From NCBI GenBank assembly GCA_963682175.1, contig OY821792.1, forward strand, positions 134,001 to 198,000: a stretch of DNA of 64,000 nt, given 5' to 3'. Origin of the DNA: Triglochin maritima (taxonomy: Eukaryota > Streptophyta > Magnoliopsida > Alismatales > Juncaginaceae). Below are positions 35,771 to 46,800 of the stretch, one piece after another. Numbering within the stretch: position 1 is the first letter of the stretch; each line of letters starts with the position of its first letter. The notes below the pieces were generated by a model, which searched no databases, was not told where the DNA came from, and was given only the letters and a program-made list of their open reading frames with translations. Both the position numbers and the translations under genes were made by a program.

Positions 35771-37070
35771 CTCGATGACGAAAAACAAGATCTTAGTGAT
35801 CATAAAAGTGATATCCAAGCGAGAAATATATGGACTTGTGTTCCAGTCATGGCATGAAGGAAGGCTTCCAAGGATGTGATCTTTGACAAAGTTACATCTA
35901 GGTGACCCCCTAACGAGGTTACACTTCCATATTCAAGAAATTTACAAAGCAGAGTAAAAGAGAAGCAAGAAAAGCAATGTGTAAATGGTGAAGAGGTTGA
36001 CATTAATTATCTTAGTGGAGAAGTCTAAGTATCTAGGAGATCCACTGAAGACAAGGTTATGTAAAAACAAAAAAATCAAAAGATGATGGAAGATGCTCAA
36101 CTAATGAAGAAGAATCTACAGGTTACTGCAACGATTCTCTACGCAACGGATATCAAGTACAAGTCTAGCAACAGAAGATGAGATGGAGGAGCATATCACT
36201 AATGAAGATGCAAGTATCGGATGATAACCATCAGGGTTGGTGTCGAGGGAGACTATTAAAAATCCAACATCAACCTAAATCTAAACTCAAACCCAAGAAA
36301 TTATATTACTTAAGCTAATTGTTAGTTTAACTCATTGAGTCTAATTTATAGAGAATTTATACTCTAGATATTAATTTCTACCTTATCCAACACTTGGAAA
36401 GTTTCATAGAAGTTTCAAAAGTTTAGAAACTTCAACTATTCCACAAGCTTCCATCAACACCCATAAATAGAGGTGTCATCTCTTATTCCAAACTATCTAA
36501 GTGAAAAGTTTTTCACAACATGAGGAGTGAGTCTTGTGTAGAGTGTGAGTTAAGTCTTGTAGTGAGGAGAAAAGTCTTTTAATGAGTTGTGTTGGATAAT
36601 ATTAATTAAGCAATATAAGTGTCACTCATTTTCTCTCTACTCATTTTCTACTCAATAATTTGCATTAATGATTTAACATGTAGACTAGTATGAGCCATCA
36701 AATATATTTGAATTGCAAATTAGGTAACTACAACTAAAATACTACTGGAAGGTATATAGGTCTTGTCATTCCCCCTATTCAGAATAAATCTATGTGAATG
36801 AACTCTAAACTAGACTTTTCGGAGAATCTCTAACATGGTGTTCAACACTTTATTCAAGAAAGAATCATGTCATATAATATACTTAAGCATGTAAGAACTC
36901 AAGTCTTAATCCTTCTCAAGTATTAACATATAATAACTCAATAATCTAATCAGGATTGTAAGCATAGTTTTTAATGTTTAGTAATTTAAATTAGAATATA
37001 AATTGATAACTTTTATTGATTATAACATTTTTTTCAAGAAATACCACGGTTGTGCATCACTAACTATGTC
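35771..37070 (+). mobile_element. Possible copia 3' end and LTR, decayed
   Basis: GAGGGAGAC (about 36247) resembles a polypurine tract, and is followed by TATTAAAAATCCAAC, a plausible mutated LTR start. CT-rich and TATA-like features (CCATAAATAGAGG near 36462) follow. No protein domain survives upstream. No gene was seen in the rest of the stretch. Confidence 0.3.
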
Positions 37071-37074
37071 GCTT

Positions 37075-37360
37075 AGAGACCGCAAGTGAATTCTTTCTGT
37101 GGGGATTCCACTTCACCTTCAAAGTGTTGTCGTAAGCCTTTCAAAAAAGCAATTTATATAAGATTAGTCAACACTAATTAATAGAAGAAGAAGAAGTAGA
37201 AAAAGATATCACAAAAATATTTAAACATCATACTTACAGGCACTTGAGTAACAACATTCCCCTCAGCAAAGTCTGTGACATCCCATATATGAACAATGGA
37301 ACTATAACCAATTGCTAGCTTGTCATCAATGTTACTGAACCTATCGTGTGCACAGGCTCT
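37075..37360 (-). pseudogene. WD40-like gene fragment, two partial exons
   Basis: On the - strand, exon-like DNA at about 37360-37245 encodes a peptide with DDKLAIGYSSIVHIWDVTD, a WD-repeat signature. It ends at a good donor (CCT|GTAAGT). About 105 bp on, an acceptor (TTGAAAG) leads to LKVKWNPHRKNSLAV, another WD-type phrase, ending in a stop near 37065. The parent gene is not recognised. The fragment directly abuts the SAUL1-like pseudogene in head-to-head orientation, so it looks like captured or rearranged genic DNA. Confidence 0.4.
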
Positions 37361-38608
37361 TTGAGAGTTCAGAAAGGCAAACATTGCGGGCTTTAAATAT
37401 GTGCTGAACATATGTCAAAAGAGTAGCAACCATAAGCATCTAGTGCGCAATGCAAATCTTATACCAATGATCACTGCATTGCTGAAGAACAACAGTAAAG
37501 CATGCGTTGCAAAGCACTAGAAACTCTGTGTGGTCGTGGAAGATGATGACGAAAACAAGGTGCTTCTTTCTTTTTATTTTCTTTAATGATTCTCGGGTCT
37601 TTCTTACCATGTTAATTTTGCAGGAAGCAGTGGCGGTTGGTGACACCTTACGGACGATAGTCAAATTCTTGTCTCAGGAGCTTACACAGGAGAGGGAGAA
37701 GGCTGTTTTGCTACCGTATGAGTTATCAAAATTGGAATCTCGCCATACATGAGCCAAGAACTTGCGAACAACTTGTACAGCACCGCTGGTCAGCTAAGCA
37801 GTCTCGTAAGAGTCATCTCAGAATACGACGGGGTCTCGGAAGAACAAGCTGCCGCAATTGAACTTTTAGCGGAACTTCCTGAGAGAGATGTCAGGCTTAC
37901 CCGCCACCTTTTGGATGAGGGAACATTTGCAGTGATCATCTCAAAGATTCATAGCATCCGACAAGGTGAGAGTCGTGGTGGTAGATTTGTGACACCTTAT
38001 CTTGAAGGGCTCGTGAGGGTTCTTTTCCGACTCACTTGCATTTTGGAAGAAGAGCCCGACACTTTGAGACTTGCCCGTGAATACAACCTCACAACACTCT
38101 TTTCTGAATTGCTTCAGACAAACGGTCTCGACAACATACAAATGTTTTCAGCCATGGCATTAGAGAATCTGTCACTGCAATCGCAAAATTTGACTAGAAT
38201 TCCGGTGGTCCGGGACCGAGGACAGTTTTTGTCTTGTGGAAGGGAAGACAGTGGACAAATTGGTGGCCTGTTTGGACCACGACAATGATAAAGTTGTTGA
38301 TGCGGCCTTGGGAGCTCTCTGCACATTACTGGAGGACGGCGTGGATGTTGAGCAGGGAGTGTATGTTTTATGGGACGCAGACGGGATTAAGTTCATTCTT
38401 GAATTGCTGCTCGAGAGCAAGTCGGGGGTTATCAAGCAGAAGTCAGTTTGGGCCGTTGAAAGGATTCTAAGAACGGACGAGATTGCTTATGAAGTATCTG
38501 GTAACCAGAACATCGCAACGGCGCTAGTGGATGCCTTCCGGCATGGCGATTTCCACACGAGGCAGATTGCAGAACGTGCATTGAGAAGGGTGGATAAGTT
38601 GCCAATTT
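37361..38608 (+). pseudogene. Partial SAUL1/PUB44-like pseudogene with retained intron
   Basis: This is a partial copy of the intact gene at 55.5-58.06 kb, in the opposite orientation. It begins within exon 1 (after the U-box), keeps intron 1 (about 37559-37623), and so arose by DNA duplication, not retroposition. Lesions: a 1-nt deletion near 37490; an 855-bp deletion removing the rest of exon 2, intron 2 and the first third of exon 3, with AATCT shared at both breakpoints; and an 83-bp deletion near 38221 sharing AGG. The longest clean stretch (37749-38220) encodes armadillo repeats. The copy ends at CAATTT (38603-38608), where it switches into copia sequence. Confidence 0.9.
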
Positions 38609-38725
38609 ATGCATGCAATCATAAAGGTCATTTTGAGATTGTTGACCGGATTCTACACTGTTTAAAGAAAACTCCAGATCAAGGTCTTTGAATGAAAAGA
38701 AACAATTCTAATACAATTGTTGATT
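38603..38725 (+). pseudogene. Copia reverse transcriptase/RNase H fragment, left part
   Basis: Directly joined to the SAUL1-like pseudogene, this segment encodes the HFEIVDRILHCLKKTP block of Ty1/copia polyproteins, just before the RNase H core. Its reading is continued exactly at 47749, across the 9-kb MULE insertion. It has an in-frame stop and a small indel, so it is inactive. Confidence 0.8.
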
Positions 38726-38741
38726 GGAAAATGTTTAGTAG

Positions 38742-38810
38742 ACGCGCGCGTCACTGACGCTACTTACGTGGCGGAGAAATTTTGTCCATTCAGCATCCAG
38801 TCAGCATGTA
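38742..38810 (+). repeat. Left inverted terminus of the 9-kb MULE
   Basis: ACGCGCGCGTCACTGACGCT starts here and aligns with the reverse complement of about 47665-47732. The outermost 16 bp of the two ends match poorly. Confidence 0.75.
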
Positions 38811-38976
38811 CACTAAGCTTCTCAGAGCAATGATGTCTTTCTTATTTGTCTTCCCGATGCATTAAATGCATATCTACGGAGATACCACCTTTTCTTTTGG
38901 CGCTCAACGGAGATCCACTAAAGATCCCTTAGGGTTTCACGTCACCTAATTTTTTACTCATTTTCCTTTTTTTTTC

Positions 38977-39078
38977 CGGACAAGCGCATGACTCATTCCG
39001 GACACAGTTACTATGTAATCCGCATAGTTGGAACACTTATTCCGGACAAGCGTACTACTTACTCCGGAATGTTGTCTT
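38977..39078 (+). repeat. TCCGGA motif cluster near the left terminus
   Basis: Four TTCCGGACA/CTCCGGAAT-type motifs lie in about 100 bp upstream of the transposase start. They share the core of the large array at 41.9-43.7 kb. Confidence 0.7.
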
Positions 39079-39246
39079 TTTCTTTTATTTTCCCGATACG
39101 TCTACAATCGCATTTAATGCTCCTCAAATCAGCACGTCCTCCATTTCTTCTTTTTTGGCGCTTCACGGAGATACAAAATGTTTTGGCTACCTTATTCGGA
39201 TCCTATGAACCCTTCCTTCTTCTTCCTCCCTTTTTGCTGTACTGTA

Positions 39247-41399
39247 ATGGCACTCGTTAATGTGTCCTCACAGCCGGCGCATGCCTCAAACGTCCCGCAA
39301 GAGAAGATGTATTTTCCTTCCTTCGAAGAAGCCAAAGCATTTTACGTTTCCTATGCCGATTCCTGTGGTTTTGGTGTGAAGATAAGGCAATCTCATTACG
39401 ATCGTGGTGTTGTTATACGGGCCACTCTTACTTGCTCCAAGGAGGGTAATGCTCCGGGAAACCAAGGTGAAGGTAGACCAAAACATAGGTTATCCGGTAG
39501 GGTCGAGTGCACTGCTCGGATCAGGGTCTCCGGAAATCCATCCAGAGGCTACGTAATTAACTACGTAGATCTCCAACATAACCACGCCATGCTGTCGGAA
39601 GACCAGATGCGCTTCCTCCGACAAAAACGATCCGTCCCGGAGTCCGCCAGAGCACGCATTTCGTGCAATGATGCTGCCGGTATATCTGCCGCCAAGACCA
39701 TGCAATCTTTTGTGGTCGAAGCTGGAGGTCACGATAAATTGTCTTTCAACGAGCGGGACCTAAGGTTATTTATTCTCCACTTAACCTGGTTGAAGTTACG
39801 CATTTAGCTTTGTCATAAAAATTATGTTTCGCAGGAATGTTGTGAACGAGGTTAGAAACCTCAAAATGGGACCAGGAGATGCGCAAGCTATCCAAGATTA
39901 TTTCATCAGGATGCAGAAGAATGATTCCCGCTTCTTTTACGTAATGGATATGGACGACGAAGGCAGACTACGAAATGTGTTCTGGGCCGACAGTCATTCT
40001 CGAGCTGCTTACTCTTACTTTGGAGATGCAATATGTTTCGACACAACATACATAACAAACAAGTATGACATGCCTTTTGCCCCATTTGTGGGGGTAAATC
40101 ACCACTACCAGTCTGTCCTACTCGGTTGCGCACTCCTCTCTTCCGAGACGACACAAAATTACATTTGTTTGTTCCAAACATGGTTGACGTGCATGAACGG
40201 TACGTGTTTTATTTTGTCCGGCTTTGTCCGTTTTACGTTATGTGCCTGTCCGGTTACCCTTTACGTCTGTCTGGTTTACGTTTTTTGCTCGTCCGGTTTA
40301 TCCCTTACGTCTGTCCGGTTTACGTTTTTTGCTCGTCCGGTTTATCCCTTACGTCTGTCCGGTTTACGTTTTTTGCTCGTCCGGTTTACCATTGACGTCT
40401 GTCCGGTTTACGTTATTTTTGTCCCGATTAACATATGTTTTTATCTTGATCGCGTTGTGTGCAGATACAAGCCCCCCGACGATCATAACAGACCAATGTG
40501 GCGCCATAGCTGCGGCTGTGAGGACTGTGTTCCCTAAAGCGCGGCACAGATTTTGTATATGGCACATAATGAATAAGGCCCCTGTGAAGCTGCCCACGAA
40601 GTACAGGGAGCATACGTTGTTTGACCTCAACAACTGTGTATTCGATTCCAAGACTCCGGCAGAATTCGAGCGGCATTGGCAGGGTTTTCTAGATGATTTC
40701 GAGTTCCACGACAATAATTGGCTCCGATCCATTTATGCAATTCGAGAGCGCTGGGTACCTGCATTTTGGCGGGATTGTTTTTCCGCAGGAATGACATCAA
40801 CCCAGAGAAGTGAGGGTATGAACGCCTTCTTCGATAAGTACCTCACATCAAGGACGACACTTAAGCAGTTCGTTCAACAATACGAACTCGCAGTACGCCA
40901 CAAGTATGAGAAGGAAGCTCTGTCTGATTTCGATTGTCAGCATAAGGCTCCGCAATTGATTTCGAAATATCCATTCGAGAGGCAATTGGGCGAGTTGTAT
41001 ACGGTGGGTGTCTTCAAGAAGGTGCAGTTAGAAATTGGGAAGATGATGTACTGCGACATCAAGGATGAGTTCAACGAGGACGACACATTGCACTTCAACG
41101 TGACCGAACATGTATTGACACATATCCTCCCATTGTCGAAACGGTTCACAGTGCAAATTAGAGATGAGAAGTGGGTATGCGATTGCAGAATGTTTGATCA
41201 CGTCGGTATCCTATGTTGTCACGTTTATGTTGTTATTGCCCGAATATGTCCAAACGCGTTGCTCCCCGAGTCTTACATCGTCCACCGATGGAGGAAGGAT
41301 ATCCGAAGGAGCTATGGAGTCAAGTTTCCCCTTCAAAGTGGCATAACGGGGAACGATGCGCTTCGTCGCCACGACGACATAATGGGTCGTGCGGTTTGA
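39247..41399 (+). CDS. FAR1-type MULE transposase
   Basis: Exons 39247-39764, 39835-40199 and 40465-41399 join with GT-AG introns into 605 residues. Residues about 24-110 form the FAR1 DNA-binding (WRKY-GCM1 zinc-finger) domain (FPSFEEAKAFYVSYADSCGF...VDLQHNH). The DDE catalytic triad is intact: Asp242 (CFDTTYITNKYDMPF), Asp304 (IITDQCG) and Glu411 (TQRSEGMN). A CIWH element follows the second Asp. A SWIM zinc finger has Cys533, Cys535, Cys545 and His547. The frame continues without a break for 105 more residues after the TGA (41397-41399), to 41717, with a basic tail. The TGA probably replaced an Arg codon (CGA). Intron 2 is filled with repeats. ATG 39247 is preferred; 39178 is also in frame. 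Acts in the nucleus on the element termini. Confidence 0.85.
40200..40464 (+). repeat. GTCCGGTTTACG repeats in transposase intron 2
   Basis: The 265-bp intron consists largely of GTCCGG(T/C)TT units alternating with CCCTTACGTCT and TTTTTTGCTC, a compound repeat of about 50 bp. The GTCCGG core is shared with the other arrays of the element. Confidence 0.8.
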
Positions 41400-41717
41400 A
41401 TCGCCGAGGCCTCTTTCGACTCAAACGACAGATATCTTCAGGCGGTAGAGGCACTTGAGTTGCTTAAGGAACGTATGCAACGACCTGATCCTGTGTTCGA
41501 TGGTACATTCGTTCTCAATCCGGATAAGGCAAGACGGAAAGGCAGACCGCTGAGCAAACGACGGATTTCTTTGTCTGAGAAAATAATTAAAAGTAACGTT
41601 AAGAAAATCATCAGGAATAAGGTTCTACCCCCGTTACACCCTGCAACACCCAAACCGGGGGATCACGATTTCGATGACTGGGACATGAATTTGCATTACG
41701 AGGGAGTTCCTCCTTGA
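41400..41717 (+). pseudogene. Read-through C-terminal extension of the transposase frame
   Basis: In the same frame as exon 3, with no stop until TGA 41715-41717, the DNA encodes a coiled, then strongly basic tail (RRKGRPLSKRRISL...) and an acidic end. This is coding-like and probably the original C terminus, cut off by the 41397 TGA. Confidence 0.65.
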
Positions 41718-41879
41718 TTATTGTATTTGTCCTTGGTTGGAATTATTCCTATGTAATTTTGTTGAAAGTCATTGTATGTCTGTCCGTATTATTGCATAAG
41801 ATTCAACTCTTTCTTTGCTTGTTCGTTTGTGAATTAATTTCTGATGGCGACAAATATATTTAAGTAATTTTGGTTTGTT

Positions 41880-43735
41880 GTATGCCTGTCCGGAATAAGT
41901 TATATTTATGTCCGGATTAAGTTACAAGTATGTCCGGATTACGTTATATGTCCGTGCGGATTACGATTCATCCATGTCCGTCCGGATTACGATTCATCCA
42001 TGTCCGGATTAAGTGTATTTGTTGTTCAGAATAAGTGTATTTGTTGTCCGGTTTAAGAATAAAGTTTGTCCAGAAACGTAACATAACGTTTTTCCGGAAG
42101 AAGTGTATTTGCTGTCCGGAATAAGTGTATTTGTTGTCCGGAATAAGCGTATTTGTTGTCCGGAATAAGTGTATTTGTTGTCCGGTTTAAGAATAAAGTG
42201 TGTCCGGAATAAGTGTATTTGCTGTCCGGAATAAGTGTATTTGCTGTCCGGAATAAGTGTACTTGCTGTCCGGAATAAGTGTATTTGTTGTCCGGAATAA
42301 GTGTATTTGTTGTCCGGTTTAAGAATAAAATGTGTCCCGAAACGGAACATAAAGTTTATCCGGAAGAAGTGTATTTGCTGTCCGGAATAAGTGTATTTGT
42401 TGTCCGGTTTAAGAATAAAGTGTGTCCCGAAACGGAACATAAAGTTTGTCCGGAATAAGTCTATTTGCTGTCCGGAATAAGTGTATTTGTTGTCCGGAGT
42501 AAGTGTATTTGTTGTCCGGTTTAAGAATAAAGTTTTTCTAGAAACGGAACATAAAGTTTTTCCGGAAGAAGTGTATTTGTTGTCCGGAATAAGTGTATTT
42601 GTTGTCCGGAATATGTGTATTTGTTGTCCGGTTTAAGAATAAAGTGTGTCCGGAATAAGTGTATTTGCTGTCCGGAATAAGTGTATTTGCTGTCCGGAAT
42701 TAGTGTACTTGTTGTCCGGAATAAGTGTATTTGTTGTCCGGAATAAGTGTATTTGTTGTCCGGTTTAAGAATAAAGTGTGTCCGGAATAAGTGTATTTGC
42801 TGTCCAGAATAAGTGTATTTACTGTCCGGAATAAGTGTATTTGCTGTCCGGAATAAGTGTATTTGTTGTCCGGTTTAAGAATAAAGTGTGTCCCGAAACG
42901 GAACATAAAGTTTATCCGGAAGAAGTGTATTTGCTGTCCGGAATAAGTGTATTTGTTGTCCGGAATAAGTGTATTTGTTGTCCGGTTTAAGAATAAAGTG
43001 TGTCCCGAAACGGAACATAAAGTTTGTCCGGAATAAGTCTATTTGCTGTCCGGAATAAGTGTATTTGTTGTCCGGAGTAAGTGTATTTGTTGTCCGGTTT
43101 AAGAATAAAGTTTTTCCAGAAATGGAACATAAAGTTTTTCCGGAAGAAGTGTATTTGTTGTCCGGAATAAGTGTATTTGTTGTCCGGAATATGTGTATTT
43201 GTTGTCCGGTTTAAGAATAAAGTGTGTCCGGAATAAGTGTATTTGCTGTCCGGAATAAGTGTATTTGCTGTCCGGAATTAGTGTACTTGCTGTCCGGAAT
43301 AAGTGTATTTGTTGTCCGGAATAAGTGTATTTGTTGTCCGGTTTAAGAATAAAGTGTGTCCCGAAACGGAACAAAAAGTTTGTCCGGAATAAGTGTATTT
43401 GCTGTCCGGAATAAGTGTATTTGGTGTCCGGAATAAGTGTATTTGTTGTCCGGAATATGTGTATTTGTTGTCCGGAATAAGAATAAAGTGTGTCCGGAAT
43501 AAGTGTATTTGCTGTCCGGAATAAGTGTATTTGCTGTCCGGAATAAGTGTATTTGTTGTTCGGAGTAAGTGTATTTGTTGTCCGGTTTAAGAATAAAGTT
43601 TGTCCAGAAACGGAACATAAAGTTTTTCCGGAATAAGTGTATTTGCTGTCCGGAATAAGTGTATTTGTTGTCCGGAATTAGTGTATTTGCTGTCCAGAAT
43701 AGGTGTATTTGTTGTCCGGTTTAAGAGTATTGATA
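41880..43735. repeat. Large 22-bp tandem array, TGTCCGGAATAAGTGTATTT
   Basis: About 1.85 kb of a 22-bp unit, TGTCCGGAATAAGTGTATTTG plus one base, interspersed with a spacer unit (GTTTAAGAATAAAGTGTGTC, ACGGAACATAAAG). A higher-order period of about 578 bp is visible: the variant CTATTTGCTG recurs at 42461 and 43039. It lies between the 3' ends of the two convergent MULE genes. ORFs on the - strand here (MFRFGTHFILKPDNK...) are translations of the repeat, not genes. There are no unique spacers, so it is not a CRISPR array. Confidence 0.95.
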
Positions 43736-43873
43736 ATTTATACATGTCCTTGTATTGATAATTTAACCCAACACCAAATGTCCTTGTATTGATAAATCAT
43801 TCAAATAGTCTATGTAATTTTAACATGTATACATGTATAACTTTGTAAAAAAAATTAAAACATCCAGAGTCGT

Positions 43874-46800
43874 TTATTGTTGATCGCACATCCCAGAGTC
43901 TTCGAGTAAGAAATTGGCCAAATCGCCTCTAAAACGGTGAATAACCTTGCTCTGCTTCGGCTGAGTCGGTTCAGCATTCTCCATCAAACGCTTCATCCAG
44001 TACAAAACGTATGGCCCGCAGTCGTTACTCCCCGGTTGCTGTCGTTGGCTACCCTTCCTCTCAACTCTCAGCGGCCAGTCGACCTTCAACAACCCTCGCC
44101 AGAATCCCGCTATCTTAGACGCGGTGCATTCATGAGTTCCGACTAAACGGTTAGGATTGTCACCTCTTTTAAGTGTGCGGGAGAGGCTGTTGTACTGAAT
44201 GAACTCTGATCGAGGTCCGTGGGCAACGAACAGAGTCCAGTGGCCGGCAAAACAGCTTGGCTGTGCGATGATGACTTCCTCCACATTTATTCCTTCAATT
44301 TTTGGGAGTAAATAATCTTTCCTTATATCTTCTCCCTGTCCCTCCACAATCATTTCCGATTCGAAGGATGATAAGCAGACCACCTTTTGTTGCCCTCCTC
44401 TTCTGAGGAGTACCTCAATTAGGCCATCAATAGTTTCGTTGGTGAATTCTGTTTTTGCCGAAATCATTTCCTTCAGATCACCCCTGCGGATATTGCTCAG
44501 ACCCCCCCTCCAGATAATATCTTTGGCTTCTCGTTCGGGAGCCGTTGCATTCAATAAACGACGTACCTCATCATTGGTCAGCGTTCTCAAGGCGGTCGCA
44601 TCCATATCGGGCCTCGTGGACGAAACATGGGCGGCCAGTTCATCTTTCGCTGTTTCGTCGGCCTCGTATATTTCTTCACTGGCTTCTTCGGCCCATTTTG
44701 TTTTTGTGGTGGCTTCTTCGGCCTCCTTTATTTCTTCTTGTTTTTCTGCGGCATTCTTCTGTGCCTCATCTTGGCCAGATTTGCTTTGCGCTTCGTCTAT
44801 ATGTTCTGTGCGCAAGCGTGGTTTAATGGTCCGCATTTTTTGAGGGTGCAAAAGCGGTAGCGATACCACAGCCTTCCTCTTTCTTTCCTGCTGTCTCCTC
44901 TTCTCTTCCTCCTCCCTCTTCTTCCTCTCCTCCTCCTCCGCCCTCCTCTTCTTCTCTTCCTCCTCCCTCGTATTCCTCTCTTCCTCCTCCCTCCTCTTCT
45001 TCTCATCCTCCTCCCTCCTCTTCTTCTCTTCCTCCTCCCTCTTCTTCCTCTCTTCCTCCCTCCGCTTTTTTCTCTCTTCCTCCTCCCTCCTCATCCTCCT
45101 CTTCTTCTCTTCCTCCTCCCTCTTATTCCTCTCATCCTCCTCCCTCTTCTTCTTCTCTTGCTCCTCCCTCTTCTTCCTCTCTTCCTCCTCCCTCTTCTTC
45201 CTCTCTTCCTCCCTCCGCTTTTTTCTCTCTTCCTCCTCCCTCCTCATCCTCCTCTTCTTCTCATCCTCCTCCCTCCTCTTCCTCGCATCCTCCTCCCTCT
45301 TATTCCTCTCATCCTCCTCCCTTCTCTTCTTCTCATCCTCCTCCCTCTTATTCCTCTCATCCTCCCTCCTCTTCTTCTCATCATCCTCCCTCTTCTTCTT
45401 CTCTTGCTCCTCCCTCTTCTTCCTTTCTTCCTCCTCTCTCTTCTCCCTCTCTTTCTCCTCTGTCTTCTTCCTCTCCTCCGCCTCCCTCTTATTTCTCTCT
45501 TCCTCCCTCTTTTCCCTCTCCTCCGCCTCCCTCTTATTTCTCTCTTCCTCCTCCCCACGGACTCTCAGCCTACGACACTCTTCTTGAGAGATCCGGAGTT
45601 CTTCCTCCAGGTTGTTAATTTTAACGGTCGCCTCCCAAAGTGCCGCTTCAGCTCGCAGCCAATTCGTCTTCACCTCACTAAGTTCCAACTCTTGTAGCAG
45701 TGGGTCACATGGAATGCTGCATTCACTGAGTTGTACCCTTGGTAGAGTGGATGTTGAAGGTGTTTCCTTCGAGACAACCTTTGCTGCGGAAGTTGCTTCT
45801 TCAGTAGGAAATTGATCCTCTAACAACAGTGAATGCTCCCGTGCACTGAGTTTTGGGGTGCCCTTCAACTCAAATTGACCCGAGTAAATCCGGGACAAGT
45901 TGATGCCTCGATCTTCCCATTTTCTAAGGATTTGGCGTCTGCTAAACATTTCCGTCCAACACTTGAACCGTGGAAATGCTGACCGGGGATCCCCCAATTT
46001 GAACTTCTCGCAAAGCCACACCTGAAAACAGGAATGAGTTAAAAACCAGAAACATAACTTCCCCAGGACAGACACAACTCTTATTCCGGACAGACGCAAC
46101 ACTATTCCGGACAGACACAACTCTTATTCCGGACAGACGCAACTCTTATTCCGGACAGACGCAACACTATTCCGGACAGACACAACTCTTATTCCGGACA
46201 AACGTAACTCTTATTCCGGACAGACGCAACACTATTCCGGACAGACAAAATACTTATTCCGGACAGACGCAACTCTTATTCCGGATAGACGCAACACTAT
46301 TCCGGACAGACAATATACTTATTCCGGACAGACGCAACTCTTATTCCGGACAGACAATCTCAATACGTTTTCCGAAAAGACGCAACACTATTCCGGACAG
46401 ACAAACTCTTATTCCGGACAGACAAAATTCTTATTCCGGACGGACAAAATACTTAATCCGGACAGACACAATACGTATTCCGGACAAACAAGATACTATT
46501 CCGGACAGACAAAACACTTATTCCGGACAGACACAAGACCTATCCCGGACAGACAAAACACTTATTCCGGACATAAACCAACACTACTCCGGACTGACAC
46601 AACACTCATTCTGGACCAAGATGCTTATTTGTAATACGGCAACGCAACCATACACGTAGCCCTGCTTCATAGAGAAGTTCCCTGACAATCTCCTCCTCGA
46701 GAAGTCCCGTTGGGCTTCCTCCAGTCCTTCAACCAAGAAAGTGTGAACCGCATTTGCTCACGCATATCTCTTGAGGCGTTTGAGGTTCTTAAAGTGCTTC

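Noticed and set aside
40224..40464. Coding exon upstream of 40465 on the + strand (RLPFTSVWFTFFARP repeats)
   Set aside because: It is the repeat-filled intron 2; splicing 40199 to 40465 gives the canonical transposase reading.
42009..43618. Repeated ORFs encoding MFRFGTHFILKPDNKYT-type peptides on the - strand
   Set aside because: Pure read-through of the 22-bp array; no start context, no conservation beyond the repeat.
44439..45697. ORFs on the + strand opposite the ULP1 gene (Leu/Pro-rich, up to 179 residues)
   Set aside because: They are antisense shadows of the E/R/K repeat and protease exon, which has clear domain evidence on the - strand.
41880..46620. CRISPR-like appearance of the 22-bp arrays
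   Set aside because: Units are adjacent with no unique spacers, and the context is a plant MULE.
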